Assembly (NCBI GenBank): GCA_020354125.1
Contig: CP070643.1
Span: forward strand, 297,576 to 335,714
Origin: Betaproteobacteria bacterium
Lineage (GTDB): Bacteria; Pseudomonadota; Gammaproteobacteria; Burkholderiales; Eutrophovitaceae
Direction: 5' to 3'
DNA: 38,139 nucleotides
Both the position numbers and the translations under genes were made by a program. Shown piece after piece: positions 7,145 to 15,694 of this stretch (position 1 is its first letter; each line of letters starts with the position of its first letter). Under the pieces are notes generated by a model that saw only the letters and a list, made by a program, of their open reading frames with translations, was not told the origin of the DNA and searched no databases.

Positions 7145-9259
7145 ACGAATCGGTTGTGTTGCTTTATCTATGCCGTTTAGCACCAGTGACTCAGTCAGCA
7201 ACTCGGGCAGCAAAATCGGTGCTCTGCTATCCGGTGCATAGAAAACGTAAACCGGAACACCACTGCGGCCGAGTGAATCGAGCGCGGCACTGATTTGCGG
7301 GTCACGATTGGTCCAATCCGCCACCATGGTGATCACGCCTTTTTCGCGAAAGCGCGTTTGCACAGATTCTTTGTTGAGCACCACACGTTTATTGAACTGA
7401 CAGGTGACACACCAGGCTGCGGTGAAATCGACAAACACGGTACGCCCTTCCTGATTTGCTGCGACAACGGCCTCGGGTGACCACGGCTGCCACTCTCCAA
7501 TGTTCGTGGCGAGGCTCGACGGTTTTGCCTGGTTGGTTGCATCAGCCTGCGGCCAGGCGAACACAGCCCCGCCGATGACGAGCACGATTGCGGCGACGCG
7601 GGCCGCGGCGCGCACACGTGACGTCGCAACGCTCTGCCAACGGCCAAAAGCCCAAAAACCGGCACCAATGAAGGTCATGCCTACCAGCAGGCGGGCAATC
7701 GCATCGACACCGACCTGGCGGCCCAGCACCCAGATGAGCCAGACAGCAGTGAGGTAAAGCGGAAAGGCGAGAATCTGTTTGAGTGTTTCCATCCACGGTC
7801 CCGGCTTGGGCAAACGGCCGACCAGTTTCGGCGAAAACGACAACACTACGTATGGCGCCGCCATGCCAAGCGCCAACGCGGTAAACACGGTCATTGCCAC
7901 TGTCGCCGATTGCGTAATGGCGAAACCAAGCGCAGCACCCATGAACGGCGCAGTACATGGCGTCGCAACCAGGGTTGCAATAACGCCAGACAAAAAGGCA
8001 TCGGCATAGCCGGATTGCGCCCGCACACTGCCTGCCAACTGCTGCGCGCGGGCACCAAGTTCGAACACGCCTGACATGTTCAGCGCCAACACAAAGAACA
8101 GCAAGGCAAGCGCTGACACAACCAGCGGTGACTGCAACTGGAACCCCCAACCGAGTGTCGCACCACCGGCGCGCAATGCGAGCAATATTCCGGCGATCAG
8201 CCAGAAACACACCAACACGCCAAGACCAAACAGCAATCCGTGCCCGCGCAGGCTGGCGGCACTCGACCGCGAATTCTCGACAAAAGTCAGTACCTTGATG
8301 CCGACCACGGGAAATACGCACGGCATCAGATTGAGAATTGCCCCACCGACAAAGGCGAAAGCGAGCGCGACAATCAGAGTCAGCTGGCTCTGCGCCGGTG
8401 CCGGTGCCGCGGGCGGTGGCGCCGGCACAGACTCTGAAACAGTCACCGGCGAGCTGATCACCGCGGCGTTCTGACCGCCGGCAAAAGCCGGATCGGCTAC
8501 CAGCAAGCCGGTCAATGGGCCCTGCCTTTGGCTGACAGCAGCCGCGGCGGCAAATCGAAGGTGCACCTTGCCATCGGCTGTGTACGTCTGTTGCGGAGCC
8601 GCATACTCGATCCACCCCTCCTCGTCGGGGAAGAACTCCAACTTGCCCGAATGCGGCATCGCCGAACGCGGCAGGCTAAGAATCCACTCCTGGCCACCAG
8701 CAAGCTGTGCCCGCACGTCCAGCCCATCAATTGAAGACGGCAATGCAGCCCGAACCTGCTCGATACGGTCCGACCAAAGTGGATGCGGCGCGGGTGGACC
8801 GGCCGGTAGTGTCAGTGCGAGGTCGGCGTCACCGGGAATGCAGATTTCCTCGCATACCAACCAGAACGCACTGGCGCGGATCGGCACACTGGCAGGAAGG
8901 CTGCGCGGTACCTCAATATCGGTAAGCAGCAGCACCTCGCCGTCGTAGCCGTAATTTGCCAGCGGCCCGACATCGATTCGCGTCGGCGTCGGCCACTGAA
9001 TCGGGCCAGCTTTAAAGCCTTCGGGCAGCTCCCATGTGATTTGCGTGGCGAGTCCGGAATCCCCCGGATTCTTCCAGTAGGTGTGCCAGTGCTCATCGGG
9101 ATTGAGACGCAGCGCGACTGTAAGCACGCTGCCGGGCTCGATGCTGGTCGATGCTGGAATCAGTTCAACGTCGATATGGTCGCGCCGCACCGGATTGGCA
9201 GCCGCCGGAAGGGAAACGAGCCCCGTCAAGACCAGGGCGATTAGAAGGTGTTTGACCAT
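7124..9259 (-). CDS. ScsB/DsbD-like thiol:disulfide interchange membrane protein
   Basis: A 711-residue electron conduit that moves reducing power from cytoplasmic thioredoxin to the periplasm. After a signal peptide (MVKHLLIALVLTGLVSLPAAA) comes an ScsB-type periplasmic domain (HWHTYWKNPGDSGLATQI, QWPTP, then the Cys pair in WLVCEEICIPG, Cys136 and Cys140). A CcdA-like membrane domain follows with Cys in LNLMPCVFPV and ATPCTAPFMG. The C-terminal thioredoxin domain has CxxC in AAWCVTCQFNK (about 625). All three cysteine pairs needed for relay are present. I chose the ATG at 9257-9259 because it starts directly at the signal peptide. An ATG at 9305-9307 is possible; neither has a clear ribosome site. 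It likely forms an operon with the redoxin. Confidence 0.9.
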   Translation of the reverse strand: MVKHLLIALVLTGLVSLPAAANPVRRDHIDVELIPASTSIEPGSVLTVALRLNPDEHWHTYWKNPGDSGLATQITWELPEGFKAGPIQWPTPTRIDVGPLANYGYDGEVLLLTDIEVPRSLPASVPIRASAFWLVCEEICIPGDADLALTLPAGPPAPHPLWSDRIEQVRAALPSSIDGLDVRAQLAGGQEWILSLPRSAMPHSGKLEFFPDEEGWIEYAAPQQTYTADGKVHLRFAAAAAVSQRQGPLTGLLVADPAFAGGQNAAVISSPVTVSESVPAPPPAAPAPAQSQLTLIVALAFAFVGGAILNLMPCVFPVVGIKVLTFVENSRSSAASLRGHGLLFGLGVLVCFWLIAGILLALRAGGATLGWGFQLQSPLVVSALALLFFVLALNMSGVFELGARAQQLAGSVRAQSGYADAFLSGVIATLVATPCTAPFMGAALGFAITQSATVAMTVFTALALGMAAPYVVLSFSPKLVGRLPKPGPWMETLKQILAFPLYLTAVWLIWVLGRQVGVDAIARLLVGMTFIGAGFWAFGRWQSVATSRVRAAARVAAIVLVIGGAVFAWPQADATNQAKPSSLATNIGEWQPWSPEAVVAANQEGRTVFVDFTAAWCVTCQFNKRVVLNKESVQTRFREKGVITMVADWTNRDPQISAALDSLGRSGVPVYVFYAPDSRAPILLPELLTESLVLNGIDKATQPIRTAATRE

Positions 9260-9456
9260 ATATATAAGGAATTTGATGCCAGCAGCGTCGTGTCGGGCCG
9301 CCTTCATAACCCGCTTGCCAACACTATGCCAGTTTAGTTGCAAGCATGCCGGCCGCAGGGTATGAGTGCCACCCGGCTGATTAGTTCGAGACAGAAATCG
9401 CTTATCTCACAAGCAGCCAGGCAGATGATACGCCTCGCCCGCCTGTCTCAATGTCA

Positions 9457-9472
9457 GCCCGCTCAAGCGGGC
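9457..9472. other. Palindromic hairpin in the 9260-9545 intergenic region
   Basis: GCCCGCT at 9457-9463 and AGCGGGC at 9466-9472 form a tight stem in the 286-bp gap between two divergent genes. No T run follows on either strand, so it is not a standard terminator. It could be a REP-like or regulatory element. I see no credible small gene in the gap. Confidence 0.45.
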
Positions 9473-9545
9473 CTCGCACCATGTACGAAGCGAAAGGCGA
9501 AGCGGATTTAAGCAGCCGGCGGCGCACTGGTGGCACACTATTGCT

Positions 9546-10541
9546 ATGTTTCGTTTGATCGCCCCGATCGCCTGTCTCGTCACGCTACTGTGCGCCGCGC
9601 CTGTCGCGGTTATGGCGAAAGTCCCTCTGGGGACCGATTCAGTTGTAATCTTCGCGCCACGCCAGGTCGCCAGCGAAATCATGGCCGCAGATGATGAGTA
9701 CACCTCGCGTATGAGCCAGTTCGACCGTATGTTGCGGCTGAAGACGGAGTCGCCAGTAAGTCGATCACAGTATTTCGCACACATGGCCGGCAATACGCTG
9801 GACTGGACCGAGGCCGATCGGAACCGACTGAGACCTCTATTGACGCGGCTTGCAAGTGCACTCGCCGGCTACGACCTGCCGCTGCCGCCCACCGTTTTGT
9901 TGATCAAGACAACCGGCAATGAGGAAGTCGGCGAGGGACACACGCGCGCCAACGCCATCGCGCTGCCGTTACGCAGTTTCGCCGAGGACGACGAAACCTT
10001 GTTCTTTTTGCTGGCGCACGAACTGTTTCACGTCATGTCCCGTTACGATGCGCGATTCCGGCAACAGGCGTATGCACTGGTAGGCTTTCGCATCGGGCCG
10101 GAATTGCAGTTGCCAGGCGCGATTGCGCCGCTGCAAATTACCAACCCCGACGCGCCACGGCATGACAGTTTTATAGACGTCTATGTCGACGGGCAGGCAA
10201 TCACAGTGGTTCCGGTCCTGTTATCGCGCTCAGCGGTGTTTGATCTCGAGATCGGCGAGGACCTTGATGACTACTGGACGCTGCGGTTGTTGGTGGTTGA
10301 GAAATCACCTGGCAGCGAGGCGCTTACGCCGCAGATGCGAAACGGTGCCCCGGTGTTGCTACGCCTGAGACGAGTCACGGGGTTCATAGACCAGATCGGC
10401 CGCAACACAACTTACATCATCCACGCCGAAGAAGTGCTGGCCGAGAACTTCGCGTTTCTGGTGACGGGCGAAACGGTCGCTGAACCACAGCGGGTCGAGG
10501 CATTGCGCCGCTTGCTCACTGACCCGGACGGATCAGAGTGA
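9546..10541 (+). CDS. Secreted HExxH zinc-metalloprotease-like protein, uncharacterised
   Basis: A 331-residue protein that I cannot assign to a named family. The N-terminus is a Sec signal (MFRLIAPIACLVTLLCAAPVAVMA, cleavage near residue 24). The key motif is HELFH at residues 158-162 inside LLAHELFHVMSRYD, the zinc-binding HExxH of gluzincin-type peptidases. A glutamate-rich helix further on (HAEEVLAENFAFL, Glu295, Glu296, Glu300) offers the third zinc ligand. The middle section reads like a beta-rich domain. A protease in the periplasm or outside the cell is the simplest inference, but substrate and activity are unknown. The gene is monocistronic, and its last codons are part of a 15-bp tandem repeat that duplicates the stop. 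Confidence 0.8.
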   Translation: MFRLIAPIACLVTLLCAAPVAVMAKVPLGTDSVVIFAPRQVASEIMAADDEYTSRMSQFDRMLRLKTESPVSRSQYFAHMAGNTLDWTEADRNRLRPLLTRLASALAGYDLPLPPTVLLIKTTGNEEVGEGHTRANAIALPLRSFAEDDETLFFLLAHELFHVMSRYDARFRQQAYALVGFRIGPELQLPGAIAPLQITNPDAPRHDSFIDVYVDGQAITVVPVLLSRSAVFDLEIGEDLDDYWTLRLLVVEKSPGSEALTPQMRNGAPVLLRLRRVTGFIDQIGRNTTYIIHAEEVLAENFAFLVTGETVAEPQRVEALRRLLTDPDGSE

Positions 10542-10584
10542 ACCAGATCAGATAGAACCGGTTCTGATTGAATCGATAGACCCT
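10527..10584. repeat. 15-bp tandem repeat across the stop of the HExxH gene
   Basis: Units of five codons at 10527-10541 (GAC GGA TCA GAG TGA), 10542-10556 (ACC AGA TCA GAT AGA) and 10557-10571 (ACC GGT TCT GAT TGA), with a decayed fourth unit to 10584. The trinucleotide GAA recurs at 10540, 10555 and 10570. Two in-frame TGA stops result (10539-10541 and 10569-10571). Confidence 0.8.
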
Positions 10585-10643
10585 CAGCAGCTAGACACCG
10601 CCGGGATCTCGCAAGGGTGGGCCGGGTAAATCCGACAAGCCCA

Positions 10644-11624
10644 TCAGAGTAGCGTATCGCCGTACTGATCGGCAAACAACGCTGGTTGACCGCCGGTGTG
10701 CCAGAACAACACCGTGTCATCTTTTCCGAAGTAACCCTTGCGCAGCAGGTCGATCAGTCCGGCGGCAGCCCTACCCGTGTAGACCGGGTCGAGCAGCATG
10801 CCTTCGGTGCGCGCAAACAGGCTGATCGCTTCGCGTTCGGCCGCGGTCACGACGCCGTAACCAGCCTGGCAGTACGCATCGTTCGCCAACACGTCGTCCG
10901 GTGTGAACTCGATGCGAGGGCCGAAGCGTTCTGACGCCTGTGTCGCCAGTGACGATACATGGGACTTGAGCCAGTCCTCGGGCTCGTCGATGCTGATGCC
11001 GAGAACTTTGCCCGGGTATGCGTGCAGACGCTGGCCGAGGACCAGCCCGGCATGGGTACCGCCAGACGAAGTGCCGAACACAATCCACTCCGCCGACACG
11101 CCTTGCTGCATGAATTCCTGCATGGCAAAGACATAACCCAAAGCACCGGTCGGACTCGAACCGCCGTATGGCAAAAGATAGGGGCGCCGGCCGGCTTGTG
11201 CTGCCTTGTCAAACGTTTCCTGCAGGATGCGATCGCGCTCACTGCGTTGCTCGACGAACACAACCTCGGCACCAAACAACCGGTCGAGCAACAAGTTGCC
11301 ATTCGGTCGCTGCGGTTTCTCGCCATTCAGTACCAGAATGCAATCCATGCCAAAACGGCAGGCGGCCGCCGCAGTCTGGCGGCAGTGATTGGATTGGACA
11401 GCGCCTCCGGTGACCAGCGTCTTCGCACCCTGCTGGTGCGCCTCGGCAATCAGAAACTCGAGTTTGCGCGTCTTGTTGCCACCAAGTGCGAGACCAGTCT
11501 GGTCGTCACGCTTGACCAGAATCCGTGGGCCCGCCAGTTCGGCACTCAGGCGCGGCAATTCCTCAATCGGGGTTGGCAAATGCGCGAACCGTTGCCGCGC
11601 AATCGCCGTCTCACTGGAACTCAT
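10644..11624 (-). CDS. PLP-dependent D-cysteine desulfhydrase / ACC deaminase family enzyme
   Basis: A 326-residue fold-type II PLP enzyme of the DcyD/ACC-deaminase group. The Schiff-base lysine is Lys51 in LGGNKTRKLEFL, and the family Ser/Asn/His stretch is GGAVQSNHCRQTAAAA (Ser78). The phosphate-binding loop is TSSGGTHAG. The C-terminal GYGVVTAAEREAI and TEGMLLDPVYTGRAAAGL match the tyrosine region of D-cysteine desulfhydrases. Expected reactions are D-cysteine to pyruvate, sulfide and ammonia, or opening of aminocyclopropane carboxylate; sequence alone does not separate these, though overall resemblance favours DcyD. It follows an NTF2-like gene by 80 bp in the same orientation. Confidence 0.86.
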   Translation of the reverse strand: MSSSETAIARQRFAHLPTPIEELPRLSAELAGPRILVKRDDQTGLALGGNKTRKLEFLIAEAHQQGAKTLVTGGAVQSNHCRQTAAAACRFGMDCILVLNGEKPQRPNGNLLLDRLFGAEVVFVEQRSERDRILQETFDKAAQAGRRPYLLPYGGSSPTGALGYVFAMQEFMQQGVSAEWIVFGTSSGGTHAGLVLGQRLHAYPGKVLGISIDEPEDWLKSHVSSLATQASERFGPRIEFTPDDVLANDAYCQAGYGVVTAAEREAISLFARTEGMLLDPVYTGRAAAGLIDLLRKGYFGKDDTVLFWHTGGQPALFADQYGDTLL

Positions 11625-11704
11625 GACATCGCGTACCGTACTTGAAATGTGCTTTGGGAGTCGCAGTGCGCCGCACTGGGCGCGAGCATGCAGCAGCGCT
11701 CAAT

Positions 11705-12097
11705 TCATTCCGGCAACCGCGTCGCCTGCCACGACACGAACTGCAGACCTGAATCACGTTTGGCCCAAACAGCGTGAAACAACAGGTTCAGCGTCATGTC
11801 CCGGCCACGGGCAGTCACTTCGAATACGGCCCTGCCGGTGATGATGGCGACGTTGCCAAAAATCCGTACTTTGGTGTCGCTCCGCTCCATGTTGTTGTAG
11901 CTGACTTTTCCCGAGCGCAGTGACTCGATGAAGCTCGCCTTGGTGTCCTGCACCGTGCTTGAATGGATATAGACGAGGTCCTTGGCAAATAACGTCTCAA
12001 GCGCGTCGAAATCGTTTTCTATCTGTGCTTCGTATCGCGTATCCTCTGCCTGCAACGCGTCGGCCACGGTAAGACTGCTGCGGTCATCTGTTGCCAT
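11705..12097 (-). CDS. NTF2-like/SnoaL-type (DUF4440) family protein
   Basis: A 130-residue protein with the cone-shaped NTF2-like fold. It begins DALQAEDTRYEAQIENDFDALETLFAKDLVYIHSSTVQDTKASFIESLRSGKVSY, the characteristic N-terminal helix pair and strand of this fold, and ends LLFHAVWAKRDSGLQFVSWQATRL, the final strands. Members include small enzymes and ligand-binding proteins and usually have no assignable reaction from sequence. It has no signal peptide and is likely cytoplasmic. A good AGGAG site lies 11 bases before the ATG. It precedes the DcyD-like gene by 80 bp on the same strand and may be cotranscribed with it. Confidence 0.82.
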   Translation of the reverse strand: MATDDRSSLTVADALQAEDTRYEAQIENDFDALETLFAKDLVYIHSSTVQDTKASFIESLRSGKVSYNNMERSDTKVRIFGNVAIITGRAVFEVTARGRDMTLNLLFHAVWAKRDSGLQFVSWQATRLPE

Positions 12098-12238
12098 CTC
12101 TACACCACTCCTGGCGCCTGGCCGTTGTTATTAGGTTTGGTGGTTCTCGCCGAACCGGCATCGACAAACACAACACTGCTAACCGAATTTAGCGCCAGGC
12201 GCATTCCGGCTGTCAATCACTTGTTGACTGCGAAACAA

Positions 12239-12265
12239 AAAAAGCCCCGATGTGCGGGGCTTTTT
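12239..12265 (-). terminator. Strong rho-independent terminator behind the channel gene
   Basis: AAAAAGCCCCG (12239-12249) and CGGGGCTTTTT (12255-12265) form an 11-bp stem with a five-base loop. T runs follow on both strands. It lies 14 bp past the stop of the minus-strand channel gene and would also isolate the NTF2-like gene downstream. Confidence 0.9.
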
Positions 12266-12278
12266 GAATAGAAGGCAG

Positions 12279-13742
12279 TTATTCGCCCTTTCGAAGCCTA
12301 CTGAACCAGTGTTCCATCTGTTTGCCAGCCGCTTCGCGCCCACCGAGACCAAAGGACAAGGCAAAGGCAACGGCAACAGCACCCAGTGTAAGACCGAACG
12401 CCAGGTTAACGATGTCGTCGGCGATGCCCATGGCCCGCAGACCCATCGCGATCACCAGGCCAAGAATCGCCAGCCGGGCAATCTGCCCAAGCCCGCTGGT
12501 GTCCTTGCCGCTGGCCCGGGCAATAGCGTTAAACGCAACGTTCGCAAGCCAGTATCCAATGATGAAGATTGCGCCACCGAGCAGGATGTCGCCACCGAAC
12601 TCGATAAACGTGGCGACAAGATCACGCACCTGTGAAAAGCCGAGCCGGTTCGCCGCCTCGACCGTGGCAAACAACATCGCAAAAAACACGATCAAACCGC
12701 CGACAATAGCAGAAGGCGTCATGGGTGCCTTGAACGCATAGCTGAAACCGAGCCGTTGCGGCACGGTGTCAAAACCCAATCCGGTAAGCAGACGACTGAC
12801 GATATCCGCGGCAAATTTCGCCACGTACCAGGTAATGATCAGAATCACTGCCGCGGCGAGCAGATTGGGCACAGCCTCGAGGATCATCGACAACATTTCG
12901 GTTGCCGGCGCGGATATCGACTCGATCTGCAGGGCGTCGAGTGCCGCAATCAGGGCCGGGATGAATACAAAGATAAAGACAATCATTCCGATCAGCCGGG
13001 AGATCTGCACCTGACTACTCAGTCCGACATCGGCGCCGAGCCGGTCGACACCCACTGCCGCCAGCAGGTTGCTCACCAAACCGCGCAGCACTCGTGCAAC
13101 CACCCAGCCGACAAAGCCGATGGCGACCGCAGCGACGATGTTTGGAATCATTGCCAGTGCCTCATCGATCATGCCCTGCACCGGCTCGAGCAAGCCCTCC
13201 AGATCGAAAGCACCGAGGATGGCCGGCACGAACAATAGAAACGTCAGCCAGAACAAAACATTGCCGACACTCTTGCTCATTGGCTTGGTACCTGCCTCTT
13301 CGGCCAGTTTTTCATCCCATTTGGTTGCCGCGAGGCCCTTGGCACTCAACGCGCGCAGCAAAGTCGCCAATATCCACGCCAGTATCAGCAAAAGCGCGCC
13401 CGCCAGCAGCCGCGGCAGATAACCGATCACCTGCGACAGCAGCTGGTTGAACGGATCGGAAACCAGCTCGAGACTGAGAGTATTGAAAACACCGACAAGC
13501 GTAATCAGGATGATCAGCCAGAAGGCACCGACAGCGACGCCTTTCTCAACATCCATCTTTTCATCAGTGGTTTCACCGATGCGCTCATTGACCCTCAGCG
13601 CCGATAACAACCTGCGCACACCTGCGCGCACCACCACCGCGAGAAACCAGCCGACGATGAGCAGCGCAATCGCTCCGATGATTGATGGTAGCTGGGTACC
13701 AAGCGTAGTCTGCAGAGACTCCATGAATGTCGCCGTATCCAT
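12279..13742 (-). CDS. Mechanosensitive-channel-like protein made of repeated TM_helix units
   Basis: A 487-residue inner-membrane protein with about ten hydrophobic segments. The same unit recurs about five times: a Pro, a hydrophobic helix with a central glycine and often Trp, then an amphipathic helix ending in a GxD/VxxxG turn. Examples are LPSIIGAIALLIVGW, LPRLLAGALLLILAW, IPNIVAAVAIGFVGW, VPNLLAAAVILIITW and GGDILLGGAIFIIGYW. This is the conserved TM_helix repeat found in small-conductance mechanosensitive-channel relatives. I see no MscS beta domain after the repeats. A role in osmotic adaptation is an inference. The ATG at 13740-13742 has an excellent AAAGGAG site; longer upstream frames lack support. 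Confidence 0.84.
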   Translation of the reverse strand: MDTATFMESLQTTLGTQLPSIIGAIALLIVGWFLAVVVRAGVRRLLSALRVNERIGETTDEKMDVEKGVAVGAFWLIILITLVGVFNTLSLELVSDPFNQLLSQVIGYLPRLLAGALLLILAWILATLLRALSAKGLAATKWDEKLAEEAGTKPMSKSVGNVLFWLTFLLFVPAILGAFDLEGLLEPVQGMIDEALAMIPNIVAAVAIGFVGWVVARVLRGLVSNLLAAVGVDRLGADVGLSSQVQISRLIGMIVFIFVFIPALIAALDALQIESISAPATEMLSMILEAVPNLLAAAVILIITWYVAKFAADIVSRLLTGLGFDTVPQRLGFSYAFKAPMTPSAIVGGLIVFFAMLFATVEAANRLGFSQVRDLVATFIEFGGDILLGGAIFIIGYWLANVAFNAIARASGKDTSGLGQIARLAILGLVIAMGLRAMGIADDIVNLAFGLTLGAVAVAFALSFGLGGREAAGKQMEHWFSRLRKGE

Positions 13743-14062
13743 TTGCTTGTCTCCTTTTTTCGTTTGCGCCCGATATGACGAACGCGTAATGAGCGCCGGC
13801 CAAGCCGGCTCGATTATGACGTAGCGGGCGGATTGTCTCGCTCGTCGACCACGCAAGCAACGCTTTTCGCCGGGACCGCCCGATGGACGCACCTACCGGT
13901 CGCTAACGAAAATACGTATATAGTCACGGTTTGAAGCGCGCTTACGCCGTTAACGTGAGCCCGCATGAGGTGGGCCCCGTGCCTCGAGGACCCCTGCAAG
14001 CAGGCGCTGTGCCAGTGCCCGGCTCGAATACGCAGCGGTTAAGCACCATAGGAGATCAAGCG
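13743..14062. other. 320-bp divergent intergenic region
   Basis: This region lies between the minus-strand channel gene and the plus-strand CoA-transferase-like operon and must hold both promoters. A short hairpin, GCCGGC-CAA-GCCGGC, is at 13795-13809, in the presumed leader of the channel transcript. A TATAGT hexamer at 13919-13924 could be a -10 box for the rightward operon, but no good -35 box is 17 bp upstream. No convincing small gene was seen. Confidence 0.4.
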
Positions 14063-14887
14063 ATGACAAATGGGTTGTTCGTACCGGTTAACGAGCTGAG
14101 CGAACTTGTATACGACGGTGCGAAGCTCGCCGTTCCAAAAGACTCATGTGGCGTGGCAATGGAGGCCACGCGAGAGTTGGTTCGCCGCGGCGTGCGCGAC
14201 CTGCATCTGGTGTGCGTTCCGATCGGCGGAATTCAGGCCGACATCCTGATTGGCAGCGGCGCGGTGCGCACTCTGGAGACTTCGGGGGTCACGCTCGGCG
14301 AGTTTGGCGGCGCTCCGCGCTTTGCCGACGCAATTCGCGAAGGCAAACTGGCGATGCGCGATGCAACCTGCCCGGCGGTGCACGCGGCACTGCAGGCCGC
14401 GCAAAAAGGTATTCCGTTCATTCCACTGCGCGGCCTGATAGGCTCGGATCTGATGAAGCATCGCAGTGACTGGAAAGTGATCGATAACCCGTTCGCGGAG
14501 AACGATCCGATTGCGGTTTTGCCGGCGATCCGACCCGACGTGAGCCTTTTCCATGCGCCATTGGCCGACCGCTTCGGTAATGTCTTCGTTGGCCGCGAAC
14601 GCGAACTGATGACCATGGCGCACGCGTCGCGCGACACACTGGTCACTGTCGAGGAAACTACCGATGAAAACCTGCTCGATGACGATGCACGCGCCGGTGC
14701 CGTGCTGCCCGCAATTTATGTGTCAAAAATCGCCGTTGTCAAACAGGGTGCGTGGCCGCTGGCGCTCGGTGATATATACCCCGACGATGAAACAACGCTG
14801 GCGCGATACGCCATGCTTGCGCGCACCGCAGATGGGTTCCGCCAGTTCGTCGAAGAGTGGCTGAGCCGAGATCTCGTGGAGGCATGA
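14063..14887 (+). CDS. Family I CoA-transferase-like protein, alpha subunit
   Basis: A 274-residue alpha subunit of a two-subunit family I CoA transferase or related acyl-CoA hydrolase. It begins VPVNELSELVYDGAKLAV, then VCVPIGGIQADILIGSGAVRTLETSG, which corresponds to the glycine-rich CoA-binding core, and continues with GIPFIPLRGLIGSDLMKH and HAPLADRFGNVFVGRERELMTMAHASRD. These stretches resemble glutaconate CoA-transferase GctA and the steroid-ring hydrolase subunit IpdA. The start at 14063 is chosen for the AGGAG site nine bases upstream; the frame before it has no protein character. It overlaps the beta subunit gene by ATGA. The natural acyl substrate cannot be inferred from this locus. 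Confidence 0.86.
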   Translation: MTNGLFVPVNELSELVYDGAKLAVPKDSCGVAMEATRELVRRGVRDLHLVCVPIGGIQADILIGSGAVRTLETSGVTLGEFGGAPRFADAIREGKLAMRDATCPAVHAALQAAQKGIPFIPLRGLIGSDLMKHRSDWKVIDNPFAENDPIAVLPAIRPDVSLFHAPLADRFGNVFVGRERELMTMAHASRDTLVTVEETTDENLLDDDARAGAVLPAIYVSKIAVVKQGAWPLALGDIYPDDETTLARYAMLARTADGFRQFVEEWLSRDLVEA

Positions 14888-15612
14888 GCGCGTTTACCCG
14901 CACTGAGTTGCTGATCACGGTTATCTCCCGCCTCCTGCGCGGCTGTCACCACGTTGCCGTCGGTGCTTCCTCGCCGATTCCCGGCTCCGGAGCACTTCTG
15001 GCGCGGTCGCTATCATCAGGAGACATGCGCGTATCGGTTCTCGGCTCGCGACGCAACAATTTCTTCACCAACGGCGGTGTTGAGTTGTTTGACCTTGCGG
15101 CACAAGGCCGCATCGATGCATTCTTTCTGGGTGGCGGGCAAATCGACGGCCAGGGCAACATCAACCTCGTCGGTGTCGGCGGTTACCCACGGGGCAACGT
15201 GCGCTGGCCGGGTTCGTTCGGTTCGGCCTACCTGTACTTCCTGATCCCACGCGTGATCCTGTTTCGCGAAGAGCATACGCGGCGCGTTATGGTGCCGCAG
15301 GTCGACTTTGTCAGCGCACCGGGCACCAGTGACGGCGTGCACCGCCCGGGCGGGCCGTTTGCAATGGTCACCGGCCTCGGTTTGTTTTATTTCGACCGCG
15401 ACCGGCGCCGCTTCCGGTTGGCCAGCGTGCACCCGCGACACACGGTTGAGGAGATCCGTGATAACACCGGTTTCGATTTTGACTACCCGGCCGTCGTTCC
15501 GGAAACGCCGGGACCCGATGAATCGATCCTGGCAAAGATCCGCGGGCCGATACGGGCCGAAATTGCCGAAACTTATCCGCGCTTCGCGGAACGTTTGACT
15601 CAAAAGCCGTAG
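14884..15612 (+). CDS. Family I CoA-transferase-like protein, beta subunit
   Basis: A 242-residue partner of the preceding gene, translationally coupled through ATGA. Domain marks are CHHVAVGASSPIPGSGALLARSL near the N-terminus, then FFLGGGQIDGQGNINLVGVGGYPRGNVRWPG, the conserved segment shared with GctB and IpdB. It ends with a short helical tail. Classical CoA transferases use a catalytic glutamate in an (S)ENG motif of the beta subunit. I do not see that motif here, as is also the case in the ring-opening hydrolase IpdAB. The pair could therefore be a C-C hydrolase and not a transferase. This is inference from one motif. The convergent neighbour is a decayed acetyltransferase. Confidence 0.84.
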   Translation: MSAFTRTELLITVISRLLRGCHHVAVGASSPIPGSGALLARSLSSGDMRVSVLGSRRNNFFTNGGVELFDLAAQGRIDAFFLGGGQIDGQGNINLVGVGGYPRGNVRWPGSFGSAYLYFLIPRVILFREEHTRRVMVPQVDFVSAPGTSDGVHRPGGPFAMVTGLGLFYFDRDRRRFRLASVHPRHTVEEIRDNTGFDFDYPAVVPETPGPDESILAKIRGPIRAEIAETYPRFAERLTQKP

Positions 15613-15694
15613 TCCGCGTGAACCGGCAGACGCCTGCGTCCAGCTGATACGAAAATCGCGAAACCGATCTTTTTTGGCCGCTTCTGGGAAACGC

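Noticed and set aside
13919..13924. TATAGT as a confident promoter
   Set aside because: No acceptable -35 box at 16-18 bp; mentioned only as part of the intergenic region.
13931..14062. Upstream extension of the CoA-transferase alpha subunit
   Set aside because: A strong AGGAG site lies nine bases before the ATG at 14063, and the extension has no similarity to the family N-terminus.
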